The notes under the pieces: model-generated
The model's input: only the letters and a program-made list of their open reading frames with translations
What the model was told of the DNA's origin: nothing
The model's database searches: none
Translations under genes and position numbers: made by a program
From: Candidatus Sungiibacteriota bacterium
GTDB lineage: Bacteria; Patescibacteria; Paceibacteria; Sungbacterales; SURF-37
Assembly: GCA_016186145.1 (NCBI GenBank)
Contig: JACPMF010000002.1
Span: 104,577 to 168,576, forward strand
DNA: 64,000 nucleotides
Direction of reading: 5' to 3'
In this document: positions 40,244 through 48,817 of the stretch, piece after piece
Layout of the letters: each line of letters opens with the position of its first letter
How positions within the stretch are numbered: the stretch's first letter is position 1

Positions 40244-41820
40244 AAGCTATTATAGTGAGACGAGCAAAAAAGGGTGAAAAAATTGCGGCGCTAGACGGAA
40301 AAACTTATGAGTTAAATCCTGAAATTTTAGTAATTTCTGATGAAGTTGAAGCGATTGCAATCGCTGGTATAAAAGGCGGAGCTCATTCTGGAGTATCGGA
40401 AAAAACTAAAACTATTGTTCTTGAATCAGCAAACTTTGAACAAACACGGATAAGAAAAGCATCTAAATTGCTAAACCTTAAAACAGACGCTTCGTACCGT
40501 TTTGAACACGGCCTTGACCCCAACTTAACGGAAACCGCGATCAACCGTCTCGCAGAACTCATTATAGAAGTTGCCGGCGGCGAAGTTGCATCCGAAAATA
40601 TAGACGAGTATCCCGAAAAGATCGTGCCGCGCCATCTAGCATTACGCTTGGAGTATGTAAACCGGCTTGCTGGGACCTCTTTTCCGCCGGTTATGCTCGA
40701 GGCGGCGTTAAAACGGCTTGGCTATAACTATCAAAAACAGAGAACGGGAGAATATCATGTTGAAACGCCAACAATAAGACAAGACCTGGAACGCGAAGAA
40801 GATCTCATTGAGGAAGTCATCAGAATCTGGGGCTATGAAAAAATCTCGGCGGTCACTCCGGCCGTCACCATGTATGCTGCGAAAGAACATGAAGGACATT
40901 TTTGGGAACGGCGCATAAAAAATTTTCTTGTCGGGATCGGATTTACCGAAGTTTTTCGTTACGTTTTTACTGGCGAACAAGAAATAAGGACATTTGATCT
41001 TGACACGCGCTCGCTCATTGAGATCGTCAATCCGCTCGCGCCAGAATATCGATTTCTCACGAACACACCCCTCGCATCTTTTATAAGCGCGGCAAAAGAA
41101 AACGAGGCGCATTTTCCCGCAATCCGCATGTTTGGCATTACAAAAAGTTTTTCAAAAGGGAAAAACGGCTTAGTCAAAGGTGTTGAAGAAAAAAAACACC
41201 TCGTTCTTGTCTGGTCTGAAAGAACGGAAGGCAGCGAAGAAATTTTCTTCCGCCTAAAGGGGGCCGCGGATGAACTATTCGAATCGCTGGGCCTTGCCGA
41301 ATATTGGTACGATGCCCAAACCGAATCAGCAATTCGGAAGAAGGAATTCGGAATGTTCCATCCGTACCGCGTTGCGGAAATCAAAGTTGACGGCGAAAAA
41401 ATCGGAGTAGTTGGCGAACTGCATCCGGCGATACGGAAAATCTTGAAAATAAAAAACGTCGTGGCCACGGCAGAAATAGACGCAGAAAAACTTATCGCGC
41501 ATGCGAAAACGGAGGCCGAATACATACCCGTTTCACGCTTCCCCGCAGTTATCCGCGACGTAGCGCTCATTGTGCCGGAAGAAGAGAAAACAGAAACAGT
41601 GGCGAGTATTATTGAAAATACCGGCGGAGAGCTTTTAACGGACGCAGACCTCTTCGACTATTTCCAAGACGAGGAAATGCGCGGAGTAAGAAAAAAGAGT
41701 CTGGCTTTCCATCTTACTTTTCAATCAAAAGACCGGACGCTCACCGACAAAGAAGTCGCCGTTCTTGTTAAAAAAATCGTATCCTCTCTGGAAGAAAAGG
41801 GGTGGACAGTAAGAAAATAA
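40216..41820 (+). CDS. pheT: phenylalanine-tRNA ligase beta subunit, main part (frameshifted pheT)
   Basis: Continues PheT from HVFDYDKLKAI to the end: IAIAGIKGGAHSGVSEKTKTIVLESANFEQTRIRKAS, B5 domain, DASYRFEHGLDPNLTETAINRLAEL, the class II-like core and a C-terminal FDX-ACB domain (FPAVIRDVALIVPEE..). The TTG at 40216 is not a credible natural start because it lies inside a conserved motif. With the 22-nt gap repaired the whole PheT would be about 690 residues. Since PheT is essential, sequencing or assembly error must be considered first. Confidence 0.88.
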   Translation: MHVFDYDKLKAIIVRRAKKGEKIAALDGKTYELNPEILVISDEVEAIAIAGIKGGAHSGVSEKTKTIVLESANFEQTRIRKASKLLNLKTDASYRFEHGLDPNLTETAINRLAELIIEVAGGEVASENIDEYPEKIVPRHLALRLEYVNRLAGTSFPPVMLEAALKRLGYNYQKQRTGEYHVETPTIRQDLEREEDLIEEVIRIWGYEKISAVTPAVTMYAAKEHEGHFWERRIKNFLVGIGFTEVFRYVFTGEQEIRTFDLDTRSLIEIVNPLAPEYRFLTNTPLASFISAAKENEAHFPAIRMFGITKSFSKGKNGLVKGVEEKKHLVLVWSERTEGSEEIFFRLKGAADELFESLGLAEYWYDAQTESAIRKKEFGMFHPYRVAEIKVDGEKIGVVGELHPAIRKILKIKNVVATAEIDAEKLIAHAKTEAEYIPVSRFPAVIRDVALIVPEEEKTETVASIIENTGGELLTDADLFDYFQDEEMRGVRKKSLAFHLTFQSKDRTLTDKEVAVLVKKIVSSLEEKGWTVRK

Positions 41821-41823
41821 ACT

Positions 41824-42492
41824 ATGTACGAGTTTCTCTACTTAAAAATCGGCCTTCTGATGTTGGTGTGTTGGATCATACTCTTTTTTCTGAAACCCGC
41901 GCAAAGAAAGGAAATGATGATTACCAGCCTACTCGGAGGAATAGCCGGCCCGATTCAGGAGCTTTGGTACACAAAAGATTACTGGAGCCCTTCTTACTTC
42001 GGCAACTGGCCATGGATAGAAGATATTTTATTCGGTTTTTCCGTTTTTGGCGTCACGGCAATTTTTTATGAGGTATTCATCGGCAGCCGCATAAAAGAAG
42101 TGGCGGATAAAGACCAGCACCCGCTTGTTTTTTTGTCATTAACCCTTATTGGCACAATCGGCATGGGACTATTTGTCCCTGTCGTCAACAGCATCTATGC
42201 CGCAATTATTTCTTTTATAATCGTCTGGGCGATAATTATCACTTTCAGAAAAGATTTATTCATTCCTTCGCTTGCTTCCGCCGTCCTTATCACCGTTTTC
42301 GCATTTTTAGGATACAAGGTCGTTTTGGCGGCAAACCCGGGGATTATTGAAGCATGGTGGATGCTTAAAAACATATCCGGGATACTTATCTCCGGGATTC
42401 CTCTGGAAGAATATCTTTGGTTTTTCACCGAAGGACTCGCCTTTGGAACCCTCTACGAATTTTGGCAAGGAATTGAATTCAAAAAAGCGTAA
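41824..42492 (+). CDS. lycopene-cyclase-domain-like membrane protein
   Basis: 222 residues with about seven membrane helices. Two acidic motifs, PWIEDILFGFSVFG (near residue 57) and GIPLEEYLWFFTEGLAFGTLYEF (near 193), match the pattern PxE(E/D) spaced within helices seen in CarR/CrtYc-d-type lycopene cyclase domains. No other carotenoid genes are in the window, so the substrate is uncertain. It starts 3 nt after pheT and is followed 3 nt later by a second membrane gene. Confidence 0.7.
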   Translation: MYEFLYLKIGLLMLVCWIILFFLKPAQRKEMMITSLLGGIAGPIQELWYTKDYWSPSYFGNWPWIEDILFGFSVFGVTAIFYEVFIGSRIKEVADKDQHPLVFLSLTLIGTIGMGLFVPVVNSIYAAIISFIIVWAIIITFRKDLFIPSLASAVLITVFAFLGYKVVLAANPGIIEAWWMLKNISGILISGIPLEEYLWFFTEGLAFGTLYEFWQGIEFKKA

Positions 42493-42495
42493 CAT

Positions 42496-42855
42496 ATGTT
42501 CACTTTATATTATCTGATCTTTATTTCCGTAGGGACGCATCTGGCTTATCTTTACGGCAAAAAGACAAACCGTTTCCTCTGGAAAGAATATTTTGCGTTA
42601 ATCACAGCACCCCTGCTCGGTACGGCAGGCCTTGCATTTATTTTCGGATGGAAACCGATTGAAATGTTTCTCCTGGGCATGATAATTCTGCCAACACTCG
42701 AATGGCTTACGGGCCGCGCATACCACAAAGTACTCGGAGCCCGCCTTTGGATATATGAGCGCTATCCTCTTCCCGGCGCCTACACAAGCTGGCTTACACT
42801 CCCCATTTGGGGCGCAGCCATGGTTCTTTTATGGCTGATTTTTAAAAGTATATAA
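42496..42855 (+). CDS. small membrane protein paired with the cyclase-like gene
   Basis: 119 residues with three to four hydrophobic helices. It contains PTLEWLTGRAYHKVLG and LWIYERYPLPGAYTSWLTLPIWG, with conserved-looking aromatic and charged residues in the loops. It could be the second half of a heterodimeric cyclase-like enzyme, since the two genes are almost touching; this is inference. A bidirectional terminator begins at its stop. Confidence 0.65.
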   Translation: MFTLYYLIFISVGTHLAYLYGKKTNRFLWKEYFALITAPLLGTAGLAFIFGWKPIEMFLLGMIILPTLEWLTGRAYHKVLGARLWIYERYPLPGAYTSWLTLPIWGAAMVLLWLIFKSI

Positions 42856-42879
42856 AAAAGAGGCGCTGCACCTCTTTTT
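42855..42879. terminator. bidirectional terminator
   Basis: AAAAAGAGG/CCTCTTTTT stem with a 7-nt loop between convergent genes. Confidence 0.85.
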
Positions 42880-42883
42880 CAAA

Positions 42884-43570
42884 CTACTTCCGACAAGCGT
42901 TCCAAACGCCCGAGAAAAGACTCTCGAGGGTCTTTCGCGAAAGAATATGGTAATACGTCTTGTGTTCCAAGTCGCTTGCAACAACATAACCGGCGACATT
43001 GGCCACACCGCCGCCTTCAGCGCGCGAACCGCTCCATCCAGGCACGGCAGCACTATCCGCCCAAAAAGCAAACGCGCCAGGAAAATAAGCAATCCCGCCG
43101 TCAGGCAAAGATATGATGAGACTTGAATTCACCAGCATCACCGCTCCCATAAGATACTCCAGCTTCCTGTTCCCATTCCGCGTGATAACGTAAACCGTCT
43201 CCCCCATCTTCGGAATAATGTCTTCTTCCGGAAGCGGAAGTACCGGAAACTCGCCCTTTACCTTCAAAACCGCGATATCCCAATGAGTGTCCACGAATAA
43301 AACCTTACCTTCGTAAAGAGACCCGTTCCAAACGGAAAACTTGCTGCCAACAGAAACACCAGAGTAGTGCGCGACAGTAACAAGACACCCGTCATACGAG
43401 AAAAACCAACCATTCCCCTCCGCATTGTTATGATACATACGAGCAATCGATTTCGGATCAATCTTTTTCAGTGGATCAGGAAAGTTCTTCGGAATGACTT
43501 CGGAGCTTGCGCACCCTAAAAGAGCGCCCGCAAAAAACAGCAAACAAAAACGCGTTGCCAACTTAAGCAT
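42884..43570 (-). CDS. lipoprotein related to trypsin-like serine proteases
   Basis: 228 residues from the ATG at 43570, with AAGGAGG 6 nt upstream; longer starts are rejected. The signal peptide ends in the lipobox ALLGCASS. The trypsin-like fold is indicated by CLVTVAHYSG (His), HWDIAVLKV (Asp) and PGWSGSRAEGGG (Ser). The usual GDSGGP is replaced by GWSGSR, so the oxyanion hole is altered and activity is uncertain. It would be tethered to the outer face of the membrane. Confidence 0.78.
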   Translation of the reverse strand: MLKLATRFCLLFFAGALLGCASSEVIPKNFPDPLKKIDPKSIARMYHNNAEGNGWFFSYDGCLVTVAHYSGVSVGSKFSVWNGSLYEGKVLFVDTHWDIAVLKVKGEFPVLPLPEEDIIPKMGETVYVITRNGNRKLEYLMGAVMLVNSSLIISLPDGGIAYFPGAFAFWADSAAVPGWSGSRAEGGGVANVAGYVVASDLEHKTYYHILSRKTLESLFSGVWNACRK

Positions 43571-43668
43571 TCCCCGCCTCCTTGCCATAAAAGTCAACGA
43601 ACCGCATTGATTTTAACACAGAACCATAACATAAGCAAGCTCAAGGAGAATCCCCCTCCAGCAAACAA

Positions 43669-43697
43669 TTGAATTCATTCCAAGAATTTGCTATCCT
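43669..43697 (+). promoter_or_regulatory. promoter of gyrB
   Basis: TTGAAT (43669-43674), 17-nt spacer, TATCCT (43692-43697). The leader then contains a hairpin CCGTCTC (43737-43743)/GAGACGG (43777-43783) enclosing CCACG/CGTGG, ending 14 nt before the ATG; there is no Shine-Dalgarno site. Confidence 0.6.
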
Positions 43698-43797
43698 TAA
43701 TAAGTGATGAGGCCTCAAACAGAGAAGCAAATACGGCCGTCTCCGCCACGTGAAGCGTGGTGAGATTTATTTTATAGAGACGGAATTTTCAACACAT

Positions 43798-45945
43798 ATG
43801 CCAAAGAAATCAAAAAAAACAAAACCCGCAGACAAAAAGCGCAACAAAACCAACCCCCCTGAAAACAAGCGCCATCAGAACGGCGACTACCTTGAAGCTA
43901 AAAACAACGACAGTTATACCGCAAAAGACATTTATGTTCTTGAGGGGCTCGAACCGGTGCGCAAGCGGCCGGGAATGTATATCGGATCAACCGGCCCCGA
44001 CGGGCTGCACCATTTAATATGGGAAGTTGTTGATAACAGCATTGATGAGGCAATGGCCGGACATGCGAAAAACGTCGCTGTCTCGCTCCTTCCCGGAAAC
44101 CGCGTCATGGTGGTAGACGACGGGCGCGGCATTCCGGTCGAAATCCACAAGCAGACGAAAAAATCAGCCCTTGAAACCGTTATGACGACACTGCACGCCG
44201 GAGCAAAATTCGGCGGCGAGTCATACAAAGTTGCTGGCGGCCTCCACGGCGTCGGCGTCTCGGTCGTCAACGCCCTCTCTCGATGGATGAAGGCCGAGGT
44301 TTGCCGAGGAGGAATGCTTTACGTACAAGAATATGAACGCGGAAAGCCGAAGCATGCGGTCAAAAAAGCCGGCACTTGCGAAGGAACCGGAACCGCAGTT
44401 ACGTTTGAGCCGGATGCGGAAATTTTCAAGGACATGGACTTCAACTGGGAACGAATTCTTGAACATCTCCGCCAGCAAGCATACCTCACCCGCGGAGTTA
44501 AAATCACCATACGGGATAATCGAGAAACCATACAACCGAAAGATAAAACCGCCGGCGAAGCGCCCCGTAATGCTCACACATTTTATTTTGAAGGAGGCAT
44601 TACCAGTTATGTAAAGTATCTGAACCGCAACGAGACGCCAAAACACGAAAATGCTTTCTCCGCGCATCGCGAGGTTGACTCCGGCGAAGGGCGAAAGATC
44701 CTCGTCGAAGTCGCTTTTCAATACACCGAGGATATCCAGGCAAAAGAAGTAAGCTTTGCCAATAACATCCATACGCCGGAAGGCGGTATGCACCTTACCG
44801 GTTTCCGCACCGCGCTCACCAGAACACTTAACGATTACGCGAAGAAAAACGAATATCTCAAAAAAGAAGAAGATAATCTTACCGGTGAAGACGTTCGGGA
44901 AGGACTCACCGCCGTCGTTTCAATAAAGCTTCGGGAGCCTCAATTCGAGGGCCAAACCAAAGCGAAACTCGGCAACCCGGAGGCAAGAACCGCGGTTGAA
45001 ACCGTGGTGGGCGAAACAGTCCAGGAATTCCTTGAAAAACATCCGCAAGACGCGGAACTGATCATCGGAAAAGCGATGCTCGCCCAAAAAGCGCGTCTTG
45101 CCGCTAAGGCGGCCAAGGATTCAGTCCTTCGGAAAGGCGCATTGGAAGGATTTACGCTACCAGGGAAGCTTGCCGATTGCCAGTCAAGAAATCCGGAAGA
45201 GAGCGAATTATTTATTGTTGAGGGACCGAGTGCTGGCGGATCAGCCAAGCAAGGCAGAGATCGGCGCTTTCAAGCCATACTTCCGCTAAGAGGCAAAATT
45301 CTTAACGTTGAACGCGCGCGCCTTGACAAAATGCTTGCCTCACAAGAAATAAAAACACTTGTAATTGCTCTTGGCGCGGCAATAGGGGACGCATTTGATT
45401 TGAAAAGAATCCGTTACCACAGAATCATTATCATGACCGACGCGGATGTTGACGGCGCTCATATACGCACCCTTCTCCTTACCCTTTTCTTTCGCCACTT
45501 CAAACCGGCAATCGATTCCGGATTCATCTATGCCGCGCAGCCGCCGCTTTATCGCCTCCAAAAAGGAAAGGATGTTCGCTATGCGTATAGCGATATAGAG
45601 AAAGAAAAAATCATAAAAGAACTTCAGCTGGCAAAAACAATAAAAGAAACTAAAGAAAGAAGAGAGGAAATAGTAAAAAGTGAGGATGCCAAAGAAGCAA
45701 TGAAAGAAGACGCGGAGAAGATTAAAGGATTTTCAATACAACGCTATAAAGGCCTTGGAGAAATGAACGCTGAGCAGCTTTGGGAAACAACAATGAATCC
45801 GGAAACGCGCATTATGAAACAAGTTACCATAAAGGACGCGGCGGAAGCTGACCGTATTTTCGATATCTTGATGGGTGATGAAGTGCTGCCACGAAAGAAG
45901 TTTATTCAGACGCACGCCAAAGCAGTAAAGAATTTGGATATTTAA
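43798..45945 (+). CDS. gyrB: DNA gyrase subunit B
   Basis: 715 residues from the ATG at 43798; the frame is open to a GTG at 43750, but that lies in the leader hairpin. A Lys-rich N-terminal extension of about 40 residues precedes the GHKL ATPase (VVDNSIDEAM, DDGRGIPVEI, GGLHGVGVSVVNALS). The TOPRIM domain follows with EGPSAGGSAKQGRDRRFQA and IIMTDADVDGAHI, and the C-terminus has QRYKGLGEMNAEQLWETTM. It supplies the ATPase and metal site of gyrase, which introduces negative supercoils. Confidence 0.96.
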   Translation: MPKKSKKTKPADKKRNKTNPPENKRHQNGDYLEAKNNDSYTAKDIYVLEGLEPVRKRPGMYIGSTGPDGLHHLIWEVVDNSIDEAMAGHAKNVAVSLLPGNRVMVVDDGRGIPVEIHKQTKKSALETVMTTLHAGAKFGGESYKVAGGLHGVGVSVVNALSRWMKAEVCRGGMLYVQEYERGKPKHAVKKAGTCEGTGTAVTFEPDAEIFKDMDFNWERILEHLRQQAYLTRGVKITIRDNRETIQPKDKTAGEAPRNAHTFYFEGGITSYVKYLNRNETPKHENAFSAHREVDSGEGRKILVEVAFQYTEDIQAKEVSFANNIHTPEGGMHLTGFRTALTRTLNDYAKKNEYLKKEEDNLTGEDVREGLTAVVSIKLREPQFEGQTKAKLGNPEARTAVETVVGETVQEFLEKHPQDAELIIGKAMLAQKARLAAKAAKDSVLRKGALEGFTLPGKLADCQSRNPEESELFIVEGPSAGGSAKQGRDRRFQAILPLRGKILNVERARLDKMLASQEIKTLVIALGAAIGDAFDLKRIRYHRIIIMTDADVDGAHIRTLLLTLFFRHFKPAIDSGFIYAAQPPLYRLQKGKDVRYAYSDIEKEKIIKELQLAKTIKETKERREEIVKSEDAKEAMKEDAEKIKGFSIQRYKGLGEMNAEQLWETTMNPETRIMKQVTIKDAAEADRIFDILMGDEVLPRKKFIQTHAKAVKNLDI

Positions 45946-45957
45946 ATGCCGCGGTTT

Positions 45958-46284
45958 TCAACCACGGCAAGCCAACGGAATAACACGCCCGATGCGCCAA
46001 CATTTCAATTTAAAATGTCTCTTCGTCCATAAATTTTTCTCCGGGTCGTGATAAGCGCATAACGGAAGCTGTTGCCAAAACCCGTTTTGGTTCGTCCCTT
46101 CAACAATAACTGAAGCCGGGTCGTTGCACGGATGGTCGGTGTCCCTGAACATTGCGCACCACAACCGCATACTTGATAAGGGTCGTACCACCCCGCCAGA
46201 CGCATAAAATTTAGCGCGAAAGAGCTGTTTCAAAAGTTCAATCGGGTGCCGTTTTGCCCAAGAAAGAAACTCCCGCCGCGTCAT
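45958..46284 (-). CDS. hypothetical protein convergent to gyrB
   Basis: 108 residues, basic, with three or four Cys and many Trp and His residues (RLWCAMFRDTDHPCNDPAS, LCAYHDPEKNLW, KLKCWRIGRV). The Cys/His pattern could bind a metal. GAAAGG stands immediately before the ATG, a poor spacing. No family recognised; coding status is likely but not certain. Confidence 0.55.
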   Translation of the reverse strand: MTRREFLSWAKRHPIELLKQLFRAKFYASGGVVRPLSSMRLWCAMFRDTDHPCNDPASVIVEGTNQNGFWQQLPLCAYHDPEKNLWTKRHFKLKCWRIGRVIPLACRG

Positions 46285-46301
46285 CCTTTCACCTCAACCA
46301 C

Positions 46302-46330
46302 TTGACTTATTTCTTACTAACGCCTATAAT
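46302..46330 (+). promoter_or_regulatory. promoter of the secE-nusG-rplK operon
   Basis: TTGACT (46302-46307), 17-nt spacer, TATAAT (46325-46330), near-consensus and about 130 nt before secE. Confidence 0.8.
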
Positions 46331-46384
46331 TTAGGATAACATACAAACAGTGGAGTGTAAAGAGGCCGTGCGGCCTTTTTAAAT

Positions 46385-46453
46385 AGGATTTCGCTCGCCA
46401 ATTTCAAAATTTTTCCAGAACTGAAATTTTGAAAAGGCTCGCTAGGATATCCG
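46385..46453 (+). repeat. palindromic leader of secE
   Basis: TTTCAAAATTT pairs with GAAATTTTGAAA around a 10-nt loop, with GGAT-TCGCTCGCC and GGCTCGCTAGGAT flanks. The CGCTCG words resemble the loops of the composite elements. It ends 6 nt before the secE ATG. Confidence 0.65.
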
Positions 46454-46459
46454 GAAATA

Positions 46460-46645
46460 ATGCCCAACAAGATTATCACATTTTTAAAAGAGGCCCGCGT
46501 CGAAATCAAAAAAGTGATTTGGCCGACGAAAAACGAAACCCTGCGCCACACGCTTGCGGTAATTTTAATTTCGCTTGGGGTCGCCGGATTTCTTGGCGCG
46601 TTGGATTTTATTTTTACTTTTATTTTAAATAACTTTGTACTTTAA
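46460..46645 (+). CDS. secE: preprotein translocase subunit SecE
   Basis: 61 residues, the short single-helix form. The amphipathic motif FLKEARVEIKKVIWPTKNETL precedes one membrane helix (HTLAVILISLGVAGFLGALDFIF). It clamps SecY in the translocon. It is followed by nusG and rplK as in most bacteria, but the gaps are much longer than usual and filled with hairpins. Confidence 0.95.
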   Translation: MPNKIITFLKEARVEIKKVIWPTKNETLRHTLAVILISLGVAGFLGALDFIFTFILNNFVL

Positions 46646-46651
46646 ATTATA

Positions 46652-46860
46652 TGCCACCCCGCACTAATTTTGCATTAGCAACCGATCTCACTCTTAACTT
46701 AAGTATCCCGCAAGAGATCACGGCGGTGCGCTTCGCCCACTGCGGGATGCGCCTATTCGGCGCACGCGCACCGCGAGGTATTCTTTGCGCAAAATTAGAG
46801 CGGGGTGGTCATGTTTGTAGCGAAATTTTCTTCGCTACAAGCTTGTAAATTTCGACAAAC
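46652..46860 (+). repeat. structured spacer between secE and nusG
   Basis: CCACCCCGCACTAATTTTGC pairs with GCAAAATTAGAGCGGGGTGG over about 155 nt, enclosing two GC-rich hairpins. Behind it, up to the nusG ATG, a second hairpin has two exclusive pairings: TTGTAGCGAA/TTCGCTACAA or GTTTGT..GAAATTT/AAATTTC..ACAAAC. The last module shares sequence with the end module of composite copy D. Confidence 0.75.
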
Positions 46861-47406
46861 ATGCCAAAGCAAACATCTGAATTCGGTCGCAACTGGTATG
46901 CTGTGCATACCTATTCGGGCTATGAAGATGCCGTTTCAAGAAACCTGAAACAGCGAATCGAATCCATGGGTATGGAGGACAAAATCTTCAACGTACTGGT
47001 GCCGACAGAAAAAAAGATAAAAATAAAAAGTGGCAAACGCAAGGTTGTGGAAGAAAAAGTGTATCCGGGCTATGTCTTGGTTGAAATGATAGTAACGGAC
47101 GATTCATGGTACGTCGTTAGGAATACGCCGCGCGTAACCGGATTCGTCGGGTCTGGAACAACCCCAACCCCCCTCTCACCCGAAGAGATGGAAAACCTGA
47201 TGAAAAGAATGGGTGTTGAAGAGCCAAAATATAAAATTGACGTAGCACCCGGGGATGCGGTAAAAATTGCTGATGGGCCCTTCAAGGATCTGGACGGCAA
47301 GGTTTCCGAGGTTGACGAAGAAAAAGGCAAAGTTAAAGTGCTCGTATCGATGTTTGGAAGAAATACGCCGGTGGAGTTGGATTTTTTGCAAATAAAAAAA
47401 CTGTAA
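46861..47406 (+). CDS. nusG: transcription termination/antitermination factor NusG
   Basis: 181 residues. The NGN domain has WYAVHTYSGYEDAVSRNL, VYPGYVLVEM and WYVVRNTPRVTGFVG; the KOW domain begins at PGDAVKIADGPFKDLDGKV. It binds RNA polymerase and couples it to the ribosome and Rho. The ATG directly follows the structured leader and has no Shine-Dalgarno site. Confidence 0.97.
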   Translation: MPKQTSEFGRNWYAVHTYSGYEDAVSRNLKQRIESMGMEDKIFNVLVPTEKKIKIKSGKRKVVEEKVYPGYVLVEMIVTDDSWYVVRNTPRVTGFVGSGTTPTPLSPEEMENLMKRMGVEEPKYKIDVAPGDAVKIADGPFKDLDGKVSEVDEEKGKVKVLVSMFGRNTPVELDFLQIKKL

Positions 47407-47410
47407 AGGG

Positions 47411-47564
47411 CTTGCTTTAAATTTTGGAGCCCACAGGGTGAACAAAATTTAACTAGCAAACCTTTACCCTGTTAAATAATTTCGCCTTTGGCGAAATTGC
47501 CGCAAAGCGGCATTTAACAGGGTGCTCAAATTTATTTATTCGCTAACGCTCATATAAATTTGGC
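47411..47564 (+). repeat. composite three-hairpin element, copy E (nusG-rplK)
   Basis: End stem TTAAATTTTG/CAAAATTTAA with outer TTGCT/AGCAA (47412-47459), core identical to copies A and D, end stem CAAATTTAT/ATAAATTTG ending 3 nt before the rplK ATG. Confidence 0.9.
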
Positions 47565-47990
47565 ATGGCAAAACCAATCAAAACAATCCTTAAACTTCAG
47601 CTTCCTGCAGGGAAAGCAACCCCGGCCCCGCCGGTAGGCACCGCTCTTGGACCGCATGGTCTTAACATCGGCGACTTCGTTAAAAAATATAACGACGCAA
47701 CCGCTGAAATGGGAGGAGATATCGTTCCCGTAGAAGTTACCGTCTATGAGGATAGAACGTTCGATTTCAAACTGAAAACTCCTCCCGCCTCTGACATGCT
47801 CCGAAAGGCAGCGGGAATCGAAAAAGGATCCGGAGCGCCGAATAAACAGAAAGTCGGGAAAGTTACAAAAGCCGACATAAGAAAAATAGCCGAGCGCAAA
47901 ATGCCGGACTTAAACACTGAATCAATAGAAGCCGCGGAAAGAATAATAATGGGAACCGCCCGAAACATGGGAATTGAGATTGTACAGTAA
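47565..47990 (+). CDS. rplK: 50S ribosomal protein L11
   Basis: 141 residues, standard. LKLQLPAGKATPAPPVGTALGPHGLNI, the PPAS..LRKAAGIEKGSG linker and the C-terminal RNA-binding domain with ADIRKIAERKMPDLN are all present. It binds the GTPase-associated centre of 23S rRNA. rplA, the usual next gene, is absent and a strong terminator follows. Confidence 0.98.
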   Translation: MAKPIKTILKLQLPAGKATPAPPVGTALGPHGLNIGDFVKKYNDATAEMGGDIVPVEVTVYEDRTFDFKLKTPPASDMLRKAAGIEKGSGAPNKQKVGKVTKADIRKIAERKMPDLNTESIEAAERIIMGTARNMGIEIVQ

Positions 47991-48092
47991 ATTGTAATAC
48001 CCCATATTACCTTGCCCGCCCTGTAGATCACGCTTTTCTAAAACCAATACGATTCCTCAGGGAAGAACCATTCTATTTCGACTCCCGTAACA

Positions 48093-48129
48093 CAACAAAA
48101 GCCGCCCGTAATACGGGCGGCTTTTGTTG
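48093..48129. terminator. strong terminator after rplK
   Basis: CAACAAAAGCCGCCCG pairs with CGGGCGGCTTTTGTTG around TAATA; T-rich 3' arm on the plus strand. Confidence 0.85.
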
Positions 48130-48182
48130 TTGATAACTTCCTTTTCGCGCCTAAATAATTCCTATAAACTTATGAGCAGGTA

Positions 48183-48211
48183 TTGTTCCTTAAATTCAAA
48201 ATATGTATACT
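48183..48211 (+). promoter_or_regulatory. promoter of the nucleotide kinase pair
   Basis: TTGTTC (48183-48188), 17-nt spacer, TATACT (48206-48211), 11 nt before the ATG. It shows that the longer frame starting at 48183 cannot be the real start. Confidence 0.65.
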
Positions 48212-48221
48212 GGGGGAGCTT

Positions 48222-48812
48222 ATGAAAAAAAAAACAAAAATCTACATAGGCCTCATCGGAGAAAAAGGAAGCGGAAAAGACACCGTAACGGAGTTTCTCA
48301 AAAAACTTCTTCCCGGAAAAAAAGTGCGCCATGTAACATTCTCCGACGTCCTCTCGGAAACATTGGATCTTTGGTTTATACCTCGGACAAGAGCGAACTA
48401 CCAAAAACTAGTTCCCATGATGGTCGACACATTTGGCGACGCAACGCTCGCCACAATAACGCGCCGCCGAGCAGAAACGCTCGAAGCGGATGTTATCTGT
48501 ATTCCCGGCATGAGGTGGCCGGCAGACTTGCGAATGGTGCGCTCCCTAAACGGCAACAACTCGCGAAGCTTCGTTGTTTATGTGACCGCTCCGGCAAAAA
48601 CCCGTTATCTGCGCCTCAAAAAGCGGCGGCAGAAAGTCGGGGAGGACAAAACGACATTTCGTAAATTTATGCAGGAAGAAAAAGCGCGGACAGAAATGGA
48701 TATCCCGAAGATGGGTAAAAAAGCCGACTTGACAATAGTAAACGACGGAACGATGAAGGATTTCTGTAATACGGTGAGACTGAAACTTCTGCCGCTGATT
48801 GCGAAAAAATAG
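48222..48812 (+). CDS. P-loop nucleotide kinase-like protein
   Basis: 196 residues from the ATG at 48222, with GGGGGAG 4 nt upstream. Walker A is GLIGEKGSGKDTV; a LID-like basic stretch RYLRLKKRRQKVGEDKTTFRKF and the late TIVNDGTMKDFCNTV fit the dNMP/dephospho-CoA kinase fold. The substrate is not clear. It lies 5 nt upstream of a thymidylate-kinase-like gene, which suggests a shared role in nucleotide metabolism. Confidence 0.75.
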   Translation: MKKKTKIYIGLIGEKGSGKDTVTEFLKKLLPGKKVRHVTFSDVLSETLDLWFIPRTRANYQKLVPMMVDTFGDATLATITRRRAETLEADVICIPGMRWPADLRMVRSLNGNNSRSFVVYVTAPAKTRYLRLKKRRQKVGEDKTTFRKFMQEEKARTEMDIPKMGKKADLTIVNDGTMKDFCNTVRLKLLPLIAKK

Positions 48813-48817
48813 CCGCC

